Shown here piece by piece: positions 18,541 to 27,544 of a stretch of DNA of 64,000 nt. Position 1 is the stretch's first letter. Each line of letters opens with the position of its first letter. Source of the DNA: MPNP01 sp963668325 (lineage in GTDB: Bacteria > Pseudomonadota > Alphaproteobacteria > Rhodobacterales > Rhodobacteraceae). A model generated the notes under the pieces. The model saw only the letters and a list, made by a program, of their open reading frames with translations. It made no database searches and had not been told where the DNA came from. The stretch spans positions 620,001 to 684,000 of the forward strand of contig OY764222.1 of the NCBI GenBank assembly GCA_963668325.1, in the 5' to 3' direction. The position numbers were made by a program, and so were the translations under genes.

Positions 18541-19521
18541 ATGCCTGATTTTTCCCCCGTACTTTATCCACCTTTCAATATTCTCCGGTTCAGTTATGTT
18601 GATTTTGAGGTTTCTGATCTGGACCAGTCGGAGAAATTTTATTCCGATCTATTGGGTTTGGTTGTCACCCATAGAAATGATCAGCAAATATTCCTTCGGG
18701 GGATGGAAGAAAGAGAACACCATTCCCTTATCCTGACCCAAGGCTCAACACCTCAATGCAAGGGGTTGGGATTCAAGGTCTTCGATGAACAGGATTTGTT
18801 CAGAATTGAAAAGTATTTTCAGAACAGAGGTTGTGAAGTTAACTGGATTGAAAGGCCATATATAAGCAAAATTGTCCAAGTGAGAGATAATCTCGGGATT
18901 CCACTGGAGTTTTACACTAAAATGGAACTACTACCGACAATCCATCAACAATATAAACTCTATAAAGGAGCAAAACCTCTCCGTATAGATCATGTCAATA
19001 TGTTTTCCACCGACGTGGATTCCTCGGCTGAGTTTTATAACAATCTTGGGTTCAGGCTGACCGAATATACTGAGGATTATGAATCTGGCCGCATGTGGGC
19101 AGCCTGGTTACACCGCAAGGGGACAGTCCATGATGTCGCCTTTACCAACGGGCGTGGTCCAAGGTTGCATCATATTGCCTACTTTTTGATGAACCCCCTG
19201 AACATAATTGATCTCCTGGATGTTATGTCAACAAGTGGTTATCTCAGCAATATTGAAAGAGGCCCCGGTCGCCATGGGATTTCCAATGCCTTTTTTCTTT
19301 ACATAAGGGATCCTGATAATCATCGAATTGAATTATACTGTTGTGATTACCAGACAATTGATCCTGATCATGAGCCAATAAAATGGGATCTTAAAGACCC
19401 AACCCGCCAGACTCTTTGGGGCCAACCTGCTCCCCGCTCCTGGTTTGAAGAGGGTAGTCATTTTGAAGGGGCTCCAGTTGATGAACCCCTGCGGGCTGGC
19501 ACACCTATAGTGGCTCCCTGA
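18541..19521 (+). CDS. hpaD: Homoprotocatechuate 2,3-dioxygenase (type I extradiol)
   Basis: A 326-residue protein with two vicinal-oxygen-chelate modules (about 10-135 and 150-290). The Fe(II)/Mn(II) triad is visible in the second: His in RIDHVNMFSTD, His in PRLHHIAYF and Glu in HRIELYCCD. This matches the homoprotocatechuate 2,3-dioxygenase family, which cleaves 3,4-dihydroxyphenylacetate next to the diol. It lies 15 bp after hpaE and 11 bp before hpaG in one operon. Confidence 0.88.
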   Translation: MPDFSPVLYPPFNILRFSYVDFEVSDLDQSEKFYSDLLGLVVTHRNDQQIFLRGMEEREHHSLILTQGSTPQCKGLGFKVFDEQDLFRIEKYFQNRGCEVNWIERPYISKIVQVRDNLGIPLEFYTKMELLPTIHQQYKLYKGAKPLRIDHVNMFSTDVDSSAEFYNNLGFRLTEYTEDYESGRMWAAWLHRKGTVHDVAFTNGRGPRLHHIAYFLMNPLNIIDLLDVMSTSGYLSNIERGPGRHGISNAFFLYIRDPDNHRIELYCCDYQTIDPDHEPIKWDLKDPTRQTLWGQPAPRSWFEEGSHFEGAPVDEPLRAGTPIVAP

Positions 19522-19532
19522 AGAGAATTCTC

Positions 19533-20393
19533 ATGCGGTATGTAACTTTCAGCAAAGAAGGCAACCAATATTACGGCAGGGCAACCGCTACTGGTATTAT
19601 TGAGCTTTCTTCAAGCTTTCCACAATGGAAAACCCTAAAAAATGTTATTGCTGCTGGTGGTTTTGAACAGCTGGAAGAATTTTCCAGCCATCAGGGCGAA
19701 AGTTACACCTTTGATGAGATTCAATTTGATATCCCCATTCCCGATCCCGGCAAGATAATTTGCGTAGGGGTAAATTATCCAGGGCGGAATGAAGAATTTA
19801 ATGACCAGAATCCAGCCCCGAAAAACCCTTCCCTGTTTGTCAGATTCCCTCGTTCATTGGTAGGTCATAATCGTTCGGTACTGATACCCAGAGAGTCTGA
19901 TAAACTTGATTTTGAAGCAGAAATTGTCATCGTGATCAGCAAAGAAGCAAGACGGGTACCGATTGACCGGGCGCTGGATTACATTGCGGGCATCACCCTT
20001 AGTAACGAAGGATCAATCCGCGACTGGATGAGGCATGGCAAGTTCAATGTTACCCAAGGAAAGAATTTTGAAAAATCCGGTTCGATGGGACCATGGCTGG
20101 TTCTTTATTCCAACCCCGATCAACTTGCTGATATCAAACTGGAATCCAGGCTGAATGGTGAGGTCATGCAGCAAGATAGAACCAGCAGAATGATTTTTTC
20201 CTTCGCCAGAATAATTGAATATATAACAACCTTTACAACCCTTGACCCGGGTGATGTGATTCTGACCGGTACACCGATCGGCAATGGGAGTTTCCGAAAT
20301 CCTCCCCTGTTTCTGAAGGAAGGGGATATTATCGAAATTGAGGCTGAAGGAATTGGATGTCTGAAAAATCTTATAGTGAAGGAAAAATGCTGA
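19533..20393 (+). CDS. hpaG: FAH-family isomerase/decarboxylase of homoprotocatechuate pathway
   Basis: A 286-residue fumarylacetoacetate hydrolase-fold enzyme. ICVGVNYPGRNEEF and the metal-binding LDFEAEIVIVISKEA are typical, as is VTQGKNFEKSGSMGPWLV and the C-terminal GDVILTGTPIGNG. HpaG decarboxylates 5-oxopent-3-ene-1,2,5-tricarboxylate and isomerises the product. In E. coli two FAH units are fused; here there is a single unit, so it may do one step or act as a homodimer. It overlaps hpaH by 7 bp. Confidence 0.85.
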   Translation: MRYVTFSKEGNQYYGRATATGIIELSSSFPQWKTLKNVIAAGGFEQLEEFSSHQGESYTFDEIQFDIPIPDPGKIICVGVNYPGRNEEFNDQNPAPKNPSLFVRFPRSLVGHNRSVLIPRESDKLDFEAEIVIVISKEARRVPIDRALDYIAGITLSNEGSIRDWMRHGKFNVTQGKNFEKSGSMGPWLVLYSNPDQLADIKLESRLNGEVMQQDRTSRMIFSFARIIEYITTFTTLDPGDVILTGTPIGNGSFRNPPLFLKEGDIIEIEAEGIGCLKNLIVKEKC

Positions 20394-21190
20394 CCAGGGA
20401 ACAAATTGCCAAGGCTGCTCACGACCTTTATCAGGCCGAGTTAACCAAGAAGCAGATTGATTTGATCTCCAACCGGCATCCTGGGTTTACCATTGAGGAA
20501 TCCTATGCCATTCAGGATGCATTGGTTGACCTGAAATTACAGGCGGGCAGAAAACAGATCGGTTGGAAAATCGGTCTGACCTCACGAGCCATGCAAATGG
20601 CCTTGAATATTGAAACACCCGATAGTGGGGTCATCTTTGACGACATGTATTTTTCGAATGGCGCAAGGATTCTCAAAAATAGATTCTTTGAGCCAAGGAT
20701 TGAAGCCGAGATTGCCTTCATAATGGGCAATGACCTTGCTCCATCTGATTTGAACAGGGAAGGCATTATTGCTGCAACAGAGCAAATTGTGCCGGCCTTG
20801 GAAATTCTGGAAACAAGAGTTGTACGCTATAACCCGGTTACGAAAACCGCCAGAAATGTCTGTGATACAATCGCTGATAATGCGGCCAATGCAGGTATTG
20901 TCCTGGGTGATGATCGGTTTGGCATATTGGAGACAGATCTCAGATGGCTAGGTGGAATAGTAAAACGAAACGGAACTGTTGAGGAGACTGGTTTGGGAGC
21001 CGGTATTCTTGATGACCCCATTACCAGTGTCCTTTGGTTGGCCAAAAGGCTGGCAGAATATGGCAAGACCATAAAAAAGGGAGATATTATCATGGCTGGG
21101 AGTTTTATTAGGCCCATAGAAGCGCCCTCTGGCAGTGATTTTTTTGCTGACTTTGGCCCTTTGGGTACCGTCAGCTGCTTTTTTGAATAG
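20387..21190 (+). CDS. hpaH: 2-oxo-hept-4-ene-1,7-dioate hydratase
   Basis: About 267 residues starting MLTREQIAKAAHDLYQAE at 20387, overlapping the hpaG stop (ATGCTGA). An in-frame ATG ten codons upstream is less likely. The motifs GRKQIGWKIGLTSRAMQ, EIAFIMGN, DTIADNAANAGIVLG and AGSFIRPIEAPSGS match HpaH closely. The enzyme hydrates 2-oxohept-4-ene-1,7-dioate. HpaI aldolase, the final step, is not in the window. Confidence 0.9.
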   Translation: MLTREQIAKAAHDLYQAELTKKQIDLISNRHPGFTIEESYAIQDALVDLKLQAGRKQIGWKIGLTSRAMQMALNIETPDSGVIFDDMYFSNGARILKNRFFEPRIEAEIAFIMGNDLAPSDLNREGIIAATEQIVPALEILETRVVRYNPVTKTARNVCDTIADNAANAGIVLGDDRFGILETDLRWLGGIVKRNGTVEETGLGAGILDDPITSVLWLAKRLAEYGKTIKKGDIIMAGSFIRPIEAPSGSDFFADFGPLGTVSCFFE

Positions 21191-21264
21191 GTGTTGACAA
21201 AGTGAAAGTAAATCCATCTTGGTTCATTTATGTCAGTAACAGTTTATCAGTCTAGAGGAACATT

Positions 21265-22527
21265 ATGACAGTTTGGATGCCATCCGATAACGGTAGGGCA
21301 AACCTGTCTGATTACGATAGTTTTGTCGATGGTCCGCCCCATAATACCTTTGCCAGGATGAGGAGAGAAGCCCCTATTGAATGGACGGAATGGGATCAGG
21401 GAGAAGGTTTCTGGAACGTAACCCGTTATGAGGATATCTGGCAACTGAACGGAAACTATCAATTGCTGTCTTCAGCACGGGGTATCCGTATGGAGGATCA
21501 ATCCTATGAGGAATATCTGGCCCGTAGAACCTTCCAGGAAACAGACCCACCCGAGCATACCAAGACACGTATTAAGGTAGCTGGAGCATTTACCAGGACT
21601 GTAATGAATCAATACGAACAACAGATCAGAGACATTTGTATTGATATTTTGGATAAGGTCCTTGCAAGCAAGGAATTTGATGCCACCAAGGAAATCGCTC
21701 GGCAATTGCCCATGCGGATGTTGGGTCGAATAATTGGTCTTCCGGAGAGCGATCTTGAATGGTTGGTTTCCAAGGGTGATGAGTTGATAGCCAATACTGA
21801 TCCGGATTTTACCGACCATCTGCTGGATAATATGCCGACGGACGAATTTCGGCTGATGCCATTTAATTCTCCGGCCGGGATGGAACTCTACCAATATGCC
21901 AAAGACCTGATGCATGAAAAGGAAAAGGCCGGTGATACGGAGAGTATCCTCCATATGATCCTGCGACCGGCCAAGGATGGGTCGGTAATTACCGAAAACG
22001 AATTCAGGAATTTTTTCTGCCTGCTGGTGGCTGCTGGGAACGACACGACCAGATATTCAATTGCTGCTGCCATCCATGCTTTCAGTCAGCAACCTGAGTT
22101 GTTGGAACAACTGCGGGAAGGCAAGAATGAGATTTGGACAACGGCCCCGGATGAGATCATCAGGTGGGCTTCACCAACCATGTATTTCAGGCGTACAGCT
22201 ACTGAGGATTTTGAAATCCATGACAAGCATATCAGAAAAGGCGATAAAGTTCTCTATTGGTTTGTATCGGGAAACAGGGATGAAGCAGTCTTTGACAATC
22301 CATTCCGAATCAACCTTTACCGATCGCCGAATAGACACATGGCTTTTGGTCAGGGTGGGCCTCACATTTGTTTGGGTATCTGGTTGGCACGATTGGAGGT
22401 AAAAATTCTGATGCAGGAATTCTGCAAGCGGGTATCCAAAGTCGAGTTAAATGGTCCGGTCCAATTCTTACGCTCCAATTTTATTGGTGGAATCAAAAAG
22501 CTTCCTGTTAGAGTTGAGACCCATTAA
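21265..22527 (+). CDS. Cytochrome P450
   Basis: A 420-residue soluble bacterial class I P450. The I-helix oxygen-activation motif is AAGNDTTRYS (about 251-260), the K-helix ExxR is DEIIRWASPTMYFRR, and the heme-ligand loop is FGQGGPHICLG with Cys369. The N-terminus has no membrane anchor. It needs a ferredoxin and reductase; a putidaredoxin-like [2Fe-2S] ferredoxin lies 2.9 kb downstream. Placed directly after the hpa genes (74 bp), it is a candidate for the ring hydroxylation or dealkylation that would generate homoprotocatechuate, as no HpaBC is visible. Confidence 0.9.
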   Translation: MTVWMPSDNGRANLSDYDSFVDGPPHNTFARMRREAPIEWTEWDQGEGFWNVTRYEDIWQLNGNYQLLSSARGIRMEDQSYEEYLARRTFQETDPPEHTKTRIKVAGAFTRTVMNQYEQQIRDICIDILDKVLASKEFDATKEIARQLPMRMLGRIIGLPESDLEWLVSKGDELIANTDPDFTDHLLDNMPTDEFRLMPFNSPAGMELYQYAKDLMHEKEKAGDTESILHMILRPAKDGSVITENEFRNFFCLLVAAGNDTTRYSIAAAIHAFSQQPELLEQLREGKNEIWTTAPDEIIRWASPTMYFRRTATEDFEIHDKHIRKGDKVLYWFVSGNRDEAVFDNPFRINLYRSPNRHMAFGQGGPHICLGIWLARLEVKILMQEFCKRVSKVELNGPVQFLRSNFIGGIKKLPVRVETH

Positions 22528-22694
22528 ACAAAACCCATTTTCAGTTGAGAAGGATGAAAGTTTATGCCGGTAAAATACTGTTTGGCTGGAGATTAGTGTT
22601 GTTATTGGTGGAAAGAATTTATTCAATTTCTGTACCGGAGTTGTAATCCGGTAGTCTGACCGAATGGTTATCACCACAGAAGGGTTAAAGTAAT

Positions 22695-23948
22695 ATGAAG
22701 ATATGTATCCATCGTGGTACCAAGGAAATTGGCGGGACTTGTATTGAAATTGAGGCACAAGGCAAACGCATAGTACTGGATATTGGCCTACCACTTGATG
22801 CTCCCGAAGATGAGGAGTCGCTGGATAATCTTTTACCAACAGTTTCCGGCTTTACCGAGCAAGATACAAGTCTACTTGCTGTCCTGATCTCGCATTTGCA
22901 TATGGATCATTACGGTTTGGCTCGCAAAATCCGTCGGGATATTCCAATCTGGATTGGTAAGGACGCCCACAATATCATGAAGGCCGCAAGCCCCTACGTA
23001 CCAAATGGTTTCGCCCTTGATAGCCCACAATACCTGAGTAATGGTCAACCGGAAAATATTGGACCATTCAGGATTACTCCGTTCCTAGTCGATCACAGTG
23101 CCTTTGATGCCTATGCATTGCTAATCGAGGCAGATGGCAAACGTGTATTCTACTCAGGTGATTTTCGGGGACATGGCCGCAAACGTAGATTATTCGAGGA
23201 GATGTTGGTCAATCCCCCGGATAATATTGATGTCATGTTGATGGAGGGAACCACCATTGGGAGGGCTGGTAGCAAGGAAGGTTTCTTGACCGAGAGTGAT
23301 CTTGAAGATGAGTTCACAAGAGCTTTCAGACAAACGGATGGTTTGCATTTTGTGTGGACATCCTCACAGAACATTGACCGAATTGTGACCATCTTCCGTG
23401 CTGCCAAAAAGGCCAAACGGTTACTCTTGATTGATCTATATACAGCCGAGATCTTGAAAGCCACAGGTCGAGATACCATTCCACAATCAAACTGGTCCGA
23501 TGTCAAGTTGTACGTACCCCATCGGCAAAGGGTCCATATTTTAAAAAACAAACTTTTCGATTCACTTGAACAACATAAGGTGAACCGAATTTATCCTGAA
23601 AAACTCCCTGATATTGCTACAAAGTCTGTTATGATCTTTCGCCCGATAGCAATAGGGGACAAGGGGGTCGAAAAGTCATTAGCTGGTGCCGCTTTGAGTT
23701 ATTCCCTGTGGGAAGGTTATTTGCAAGAAGAGAGTTCACGAAGGGCACTTACTTGGCTTGAGAAAAATAATATCCCACTAGAGGTTATTCACACATCCGG
23801 CCATGCATCAGTTGTTAGCCTCGAGCGATTTGCCTCAGCATTGAAGCCTAATAGACTTGTACCCATCCATACGTTTGAGCCAGAAAAGTTCAGCGATCAA
23901 TTCAGCAACGTAGAATGTCAACAGGATGGTGTATGGTGGGAAGTTTGA
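22695..23948 (+). CDS. MBL-fold beta-CASP-like metallohydrolase (RNase J-related)
   Basis: A 417-residue metallo-beta-lactamase-fold protein. The zinc motif HLHMDH is at 67-72, with further ligands in VDHSAFDAY and YSGDFRGHG, and the C-terminal HTSGHASV motif. Overall order matches the RNase J/beta-CASP group, but it is shorter than RNase J (about 550 residues) and lacks the C-terminal domain. Nuclease or ester-hydrolase activity are both possible. It sits between the P450 and the GS-like ligase without an obvious pathway role. Confidence 0.8.
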   Translation: MKICIHRGTKEIGGTCIEIEAQGKRIVLDIGLPLDAPEDEESLDNLLPTVSGFTEQDTSLLAVLISHLHMDHYGLARKIRRDIPIWIGKDAHNIMKAASPYVPNGFALDSPQYLSNGQPENIGPFRITPFLVDHSAFDAYALLIEADGKRVFYSGDFRGHGRKRRLFEEMLVNPPDNIDVMLMEGTTIGRAGSKEGFLTESDLEDEFTRAFRQTDGLHFVWTSSQNIDRIVTIFRAAKKAKRLLLIDLYTAEILKATGRDTIPQSNWSDVKLYVPHRQRVHILKNKLFDSLEQHKVNRIYPEKLPDIATKSVMIFRPIAIGDKGVEKSLAGAALSYSLWEGYLQEESSRRALTWLEKNNIPLEVIHTSGHASVVSLERFASALKPNRLVPIHTFEPEKFSDQFSNVECQQDGVWWEV

Positions 23949-24133
23949 TTGTATTGGAGAATACCACGTTTTGGCAAAAAATGATGACGAAGAATAAAAT
24001 TACTGGTAAAAGAACTTGTATTAGGGATCTATAATTTGTGACTGGGTTTTATCAGTTATGACCACAAGTTTAGGTTTGGGTCGAGTCAATTGTTAGAAAG
24101 TAGTATCGTTGGAAAAACAAAGGGTGAAGAAAA

Positions 24134-25426
24134 TTGTCAGACGTTCGTTTGAGATTGTTGTTTTGTGACAATTTAAGCATTCCCCGAGGAAAATATCTCC
24201 CATTCAGTGGGAACAAGAATGGAACTTCCAGGTTTTGCCGGACCACTTATGGCGTCCATTATGATAAGGATTTGATCGACGCCCCAGGAGCCATGAAGAT
24301 GGATGGGCTGCCAGATATGGAGGCAAGATACTCGGGCAAGGATATCAGGGACTGTTGGGAAAAGGATACCAAAGTAGTCATAGGTGATCTTTTTGACCAC
24401 CATGGAGATCCACTTGAATTATGTGGTCGTGGGGCCTTGAAGAGGGCCATCAGCGACTGGGAGAAGCATGGCCTATCTCCCAAGGTTGGAATAGAGCTTG
24501 AAGCATTTGCTTTCACCCAAAGTTCAGATGGCGAATTAACTCCCTATGGTACGCCAGGAGCCGTTGTATATGGAACCGGTGCTTTTACCGACCCTCTTCG
24601 GTTTACCAACGCAATATGGAAAAAATCCCATGAAATGGGGTTCCAACTTGAAATGATAACCGCGGAATACGATTCCCCTCAGTTTGAATTCACCCTAAAG
24701 TATGATGAAGCCCTCAAGGCCATGGATGACATATTTCTGTTTCGTCTGATGGCAAGGGAAATTGCCTTGGAATATGGGGTTCTGCTAACGTTCATGCCGA
24801 AACCTATCCCTTCGGCAGGTGGATCTGGCATGCACATAAATTATTCCTTTACGGACAAGGATGAGAAAAATGCCCTTGCAAAGGGAGAAATCGGGGGGCC
24901 TAATAATCTGAATGAATTGGGCCGGGGATGTCTGGCTGGACTAATGCACCATCATGTAGGGTTAGCTGGTATCCTAGCTCCCACTGCCAATTCATATGCG
25001 CGATTGCAACAGGGATGTCTGGCAGGCTATTGGCAAAATTGGGGTGGTGATCACCGGGGTGTCACCGCAAGAATTTCCATGGAGGGAGGAGAGAAGGCCC
25101 GGATCGAGCATCGGATGGCGGATTTTTCTGCCAATCCCTACATTGCTGTTGCCGCGGTCTTACAAGCATCACGCCTCGGTTTTGAAAAGGGATATGCATT
25201 GCAGGCACCTGAAACCGGTGATTGTTTTGATCACACCGATGCAAAAATCAGGGTTGCAGCTGATTTGCGTCGAGCTCTGAGGGATTTGGAGAAAGATACT
25301 GACCTGACCGAAGCTATTGGTACGTTACTCATAAAAAATCACCTTGTTATGAAGGAAAAAGAGTTTAAAAAGACCAAAAACCTTGAAGGTGAAGAACTTA
25401 GAGATTTTTATATTTATTATATTTAG
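24134..25426 (+). CDS. Glutamine synthetase-like ligase (gamma-glutamyl-amine synthase type)
   Basis: A 430-residue member of the glutamine synthetase fold, started at TTG 24134 behind AGGGTGAAGA. Catalytic elements are present but divergent: GIELEAFAF (metal glutamates), GSGMHINYSF, RGVTARISMEGG and IEHRMADFSANPYIAVAAV. Such non-canonical GS proteins often join glutamate to an amine (putrescine, ethylamine, aniline) instead of ammonia. Next to a P450, a ferredoxin and a transporter, gamma-glutamylation of an amine substrate before oxidation is a reasonable idea. The actual amine is unknown. Confidence 0.8.
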   Translation: MSDVRLRLLFCDNLSIPRGKYLPFSGNKNGTSRFCRTTYGVHYDKDLIDAPGAMKMDGLPDMEARYSGKDIRDCWEKDTKVVIGDLFDHHGDPLELCGRGALKRAISDWEKHGLSPKVGIELEAFAFTQSSDGELTPYGTPGAVVYGTGAFTDPLRFTNAIWKKSHEMGFQLEMITAEYDSPQFEFTLKYDEALKAMDDIFLFRLMAREIALEYGVLLTFMPKPIPSAGGSGMHINYSFTDKDEKNALAKGEIGGPNNLNELGRGCLAGLMHHHVGLAGILAPTANSYARLQQGCLAGYWQNWGGDHRGVTARISMEGGEKARIEHRMADFSANPYIAVAAVLQASRLGFEKGYALQAPETGDCFDHTDAKIRVAADLRRALRDLEKDTDLTEAIGTLLIKNHLVMKEKEFKKTKNLEGEELRDFYIYYI

Positions 25427-25439
25427 GTAGATTTACGAT

Positions 25440-25757
25440 ATGCCCAAAATCACATGGAAGGTCTCGCCAACCGAAGAGATTACAGCTGAGGTAAAAACTG
25501 GCACAACCCTGATGGAAGCTGCGGTAAGCAATAATATTCCACGAGTAATAGGGGAATGCGGGGGCAACATGGCCTGTGCAACCTGCCATGTTGTGGTATC
25601 TGATGAAGGTTATAATCTGGTTGGGGAACCAAACGATTTTGAAGATGATATGCTGGATTTTACCGAAGCTGAGAGGACAGATAACAGTCGTTTGTCATGT
25701 CAGATTAAAGTTACCGATGAGTTGGATGGGTTGGTTCTGACTGTTTTGGACTATTAG
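25440..25757 (+). CDS. [2Fe-2S] ferredoxin (putidaredoxin type)
   Basis: A 105-residue ferredoxin with cluster cysteines Cys40, Cys46, Cys49 and Cys87 (GECGGNMACATCHV...SRLSCQIKV), the spacing of P450-partner and ISC-type ferredoxins. It begins 13 bp after the GS-like ligase and is most simply the electron donor of the P450 at 21.3 kb. No ferredoxin reductase gene is seen nearby. Confidence 0.9.
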   Translation: MPKITWKVSPTEEITAEVKTGTTLMEAAVSNNIPRVIGECGGNMACATCHVVVSDEGYNLVGEPNDFEDDMLDFTEAERTDNSRLSCQIKVTDELDGLVLTVLDY

Positions 25758-25892
25758 ACTGATCTGGTACAGTTGGAGATGATATTCTAGTTTAACTTTC
25801 GCAGTTACAACTGAATTAAAAAAATTATTGGTTCTTAGGAAAGTAATCCTTTTTGGGAGCAATAAGTTGTAGAAACATAAGGAGTAGAAGTT

Positions 25893-26834
25893 ATGAAGAT
25901 TATTTTCGGAATACTAAGTGTATTGGGTGGGCTTTTTCTAAGTCTGAGCGTAGCCACTGCCCAATATCCTGACAAACCGGTTACATTTATAGTCCCTTTT
26001 CCACCAGGGGATTCAGAAGATGTGTTAACCCGAATTATTGCCGAGGATTTTGAAGCGGCCTATGGGGTTTCTGCCGGGGTGGTAAACAAGCCAGGTGGAG
26101 GCGGTGGACCTTTTCCAGGAGCTATTGAAGTTGCCCAGGCACCCAGCGATGGCTCGGTCATTGGTTCATTTGTAATCGGGGTCCCAACCTTGGGTCATCA
26201 AATTGGCATTGATGAACTAACCCCAGCCAAGTTTGATCCGGTAGGAATATTCCTGACCTACCCATTTATTATTGCAACCTCCAAGGATGCACCGTACCAA
26301 TCAATGGAAGAGTTGGGAGAATATGCCAAATCAAATGATGTTACCCTAGCCCATTTCGGCGATGTGCTTGCACCAACTCAGGTTACCAAGGCATATGCGA
26401 AATTGAACGATTTCAGTTTTTCATCCGATGCCGCCTTTGATGCCATTGATTGTAATACCTTGGCTTCAGGGGATGCTGATGTAATCAATACCACCCTGCA
26501 GTTGATCTTCCCCTGTTTGGACTCGATTACAGTTTTGGCATCCATTACTGATGACAGGATTCCAACTACGCCAGATGCACCAACGATCGGTGAATTAGAA
26601 CCTCAATTGAACATTTCCTTGTGGAATGGTCTCTTTGTGACCAAGGAAACCCCAGTTGAAGTTCGAGAGAAAATCGAGGCTGTAGCCATGGAATCCGTTA
26701 AAGGTGATAAAGCAATGGAACATTCCGCCAATACTGGTGCAATTGTTTACTGGCAGAATGCTGATGAATCCGCAGCCAGAATTGCTGCCGACATCGAAAC
26801 CTTGGATAGAATTGGGCAACTTCTAGCCAATTAA
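25893..26834 (+). CDS. tctC: Tripartite tricarboxylate transporter substrate-binding protein
   Basis: A 313-residue periplasmic protein with a signal peptide ending near ...SVATAQ (residue 23), followed by YPDKPVTFIVPFPPGDSED, the family's N-terminal binding loop, and a Gly-rich NKPGGGGGPF stretch. TctC/BugT proteins bind carboxylates or other small organic molecules and deliver them to TctBA. The usual SGGxxD is altered to GDSED here. A strong AAGGAG precedes the ATG. Substrate is probably related to the adjoining catabolic genes, but that is inference. Confidence 0.9.
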   Translation: MKIIFGILSVLGGLFLSLSVATAQYPDKPVTFIVPFPPGDSEDVLTRIIAEDFEAAYGVSAGVVNKPGGGGGPFPGAIEVAQAPSDGSVIGSFVIGVPTLGHQIGIDELTPAKFDPVGIFLTYPFIIATSKDAPYQSMEELGEYAKSNDVTLAHFGDVLAPTQVTKAYAKLNDFSFSSDAAFDAIDCNTLASGDADVINTTLQLIFPCLDSITVLASITDDRIPTTPDAPTIGELEPQLNISLWNGLFVTKETPVEVREKIEAVAMESVKGDKAMEHSANTGAIVYWQNADESAARIAADIETLDRIGQLLAN

Positions 26835-26841
26835 ATCTTAT

Positions 26842-26871
26842 ATCCAGGGTACAATCTTATGTGCCCTGGAT
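26842..26871 (+). promoter_or_regulatory. Hairpin between tctC and tctB
   Basis: ATCCAGGGTAC and GTGCCCTGGAT form an 11-bp stem around an 8-nt loop, just after the tctC stop. No T-run follows. This is a typical place for an mRNA-protecting stem-loop that lets the binding protein be made in excess of the membrane subunits. Confidence 0.55.
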
Positions 26872-27001
26872 CATCCCAAATCCTTTGGGAAGCCGATTTC
26901 CAGAAGCATTATCCATGCTTATTGAATTATTCCAGGGGAATCACCATGAATTCAGGCAATCAGGTCTTTGGGATTGTTGAATTCCCTTTAGTTTAAACAA
27001 G

Positions 27002-27532
27002 ATGGCTGAACTTAAAGTATTGAATCCTCCCAAAGCAACCCGGGGGCAATCTTTATTTGCCCTTTTTTTCCTGGGTTTTGCTTTTTTTCTCTTCCTCTTG
27101 CTGCCATTTCAGACCACCAGGATTGAAACCGCCACTTGGCATACGCAACCAGGATTCTGGCCTACGGTTTCCATATCCGGGATGGTCATTTTTGGGGTTC
27201 TTCATTTTTGGCGACTACCTCGTCGAAGATTCGAAAAAATGGATTTCAAGGAAGCAATACTCTGGGTAAGGGGTATTGAGTTCGTGTTATGGTTCATGGT
27301 TTATGTTGCCCTGGTTCCCATAGTGGGGTACCTGCCATCAACCTTAATTTTTGTTTTACCTTTGATCTATCGTCATGGTTACCGCCAACCATACTATTTC
27401 TATTGTGGAGCAATTTTTGTGTTTACAGTGGTTGTATTTTTCAAGGTTATTCTGGAAGTAAAAATTCCAGGTGCAGCCTTGTATGAGTTCTTTCCTGGTA
27501 CCATCCGCAATTTTCTGATTTTGAATTTTTAA
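27002..27532 (+). CDS. tctB: Tripartite tricarboxylate transporter small membrane subunit
   Basis: A 176-residue protein with four predicted membrane helices (about 20-38, 52-65, 95-120, 135-155), matching TctB in size and topology. An AAACAAG run before the ATG is a weak ribosome-binding site. It is 12 bp before tctA. It pairs with TctA to form the cation-coupled membrane part of the carrier. Confidence 0.88.
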   Translation: MAELKVLNPPKATRGQSLFALFFLGFAFFLFLLLPFQTTRIETATWHTQPGFWPTVSISGMVIFGVLHFWRLPRRRFEKMDFKEAILWVRGIEFVLWFMVYVALVPIVGYLPSTLIFVLPLIYRHGYRQPYYFYCGAIFVFTVVVFFKVILEVKIPGAALYEFFPGTIRNFLILNF

Positions 27533-27544
27533 GTACTTCTCATC

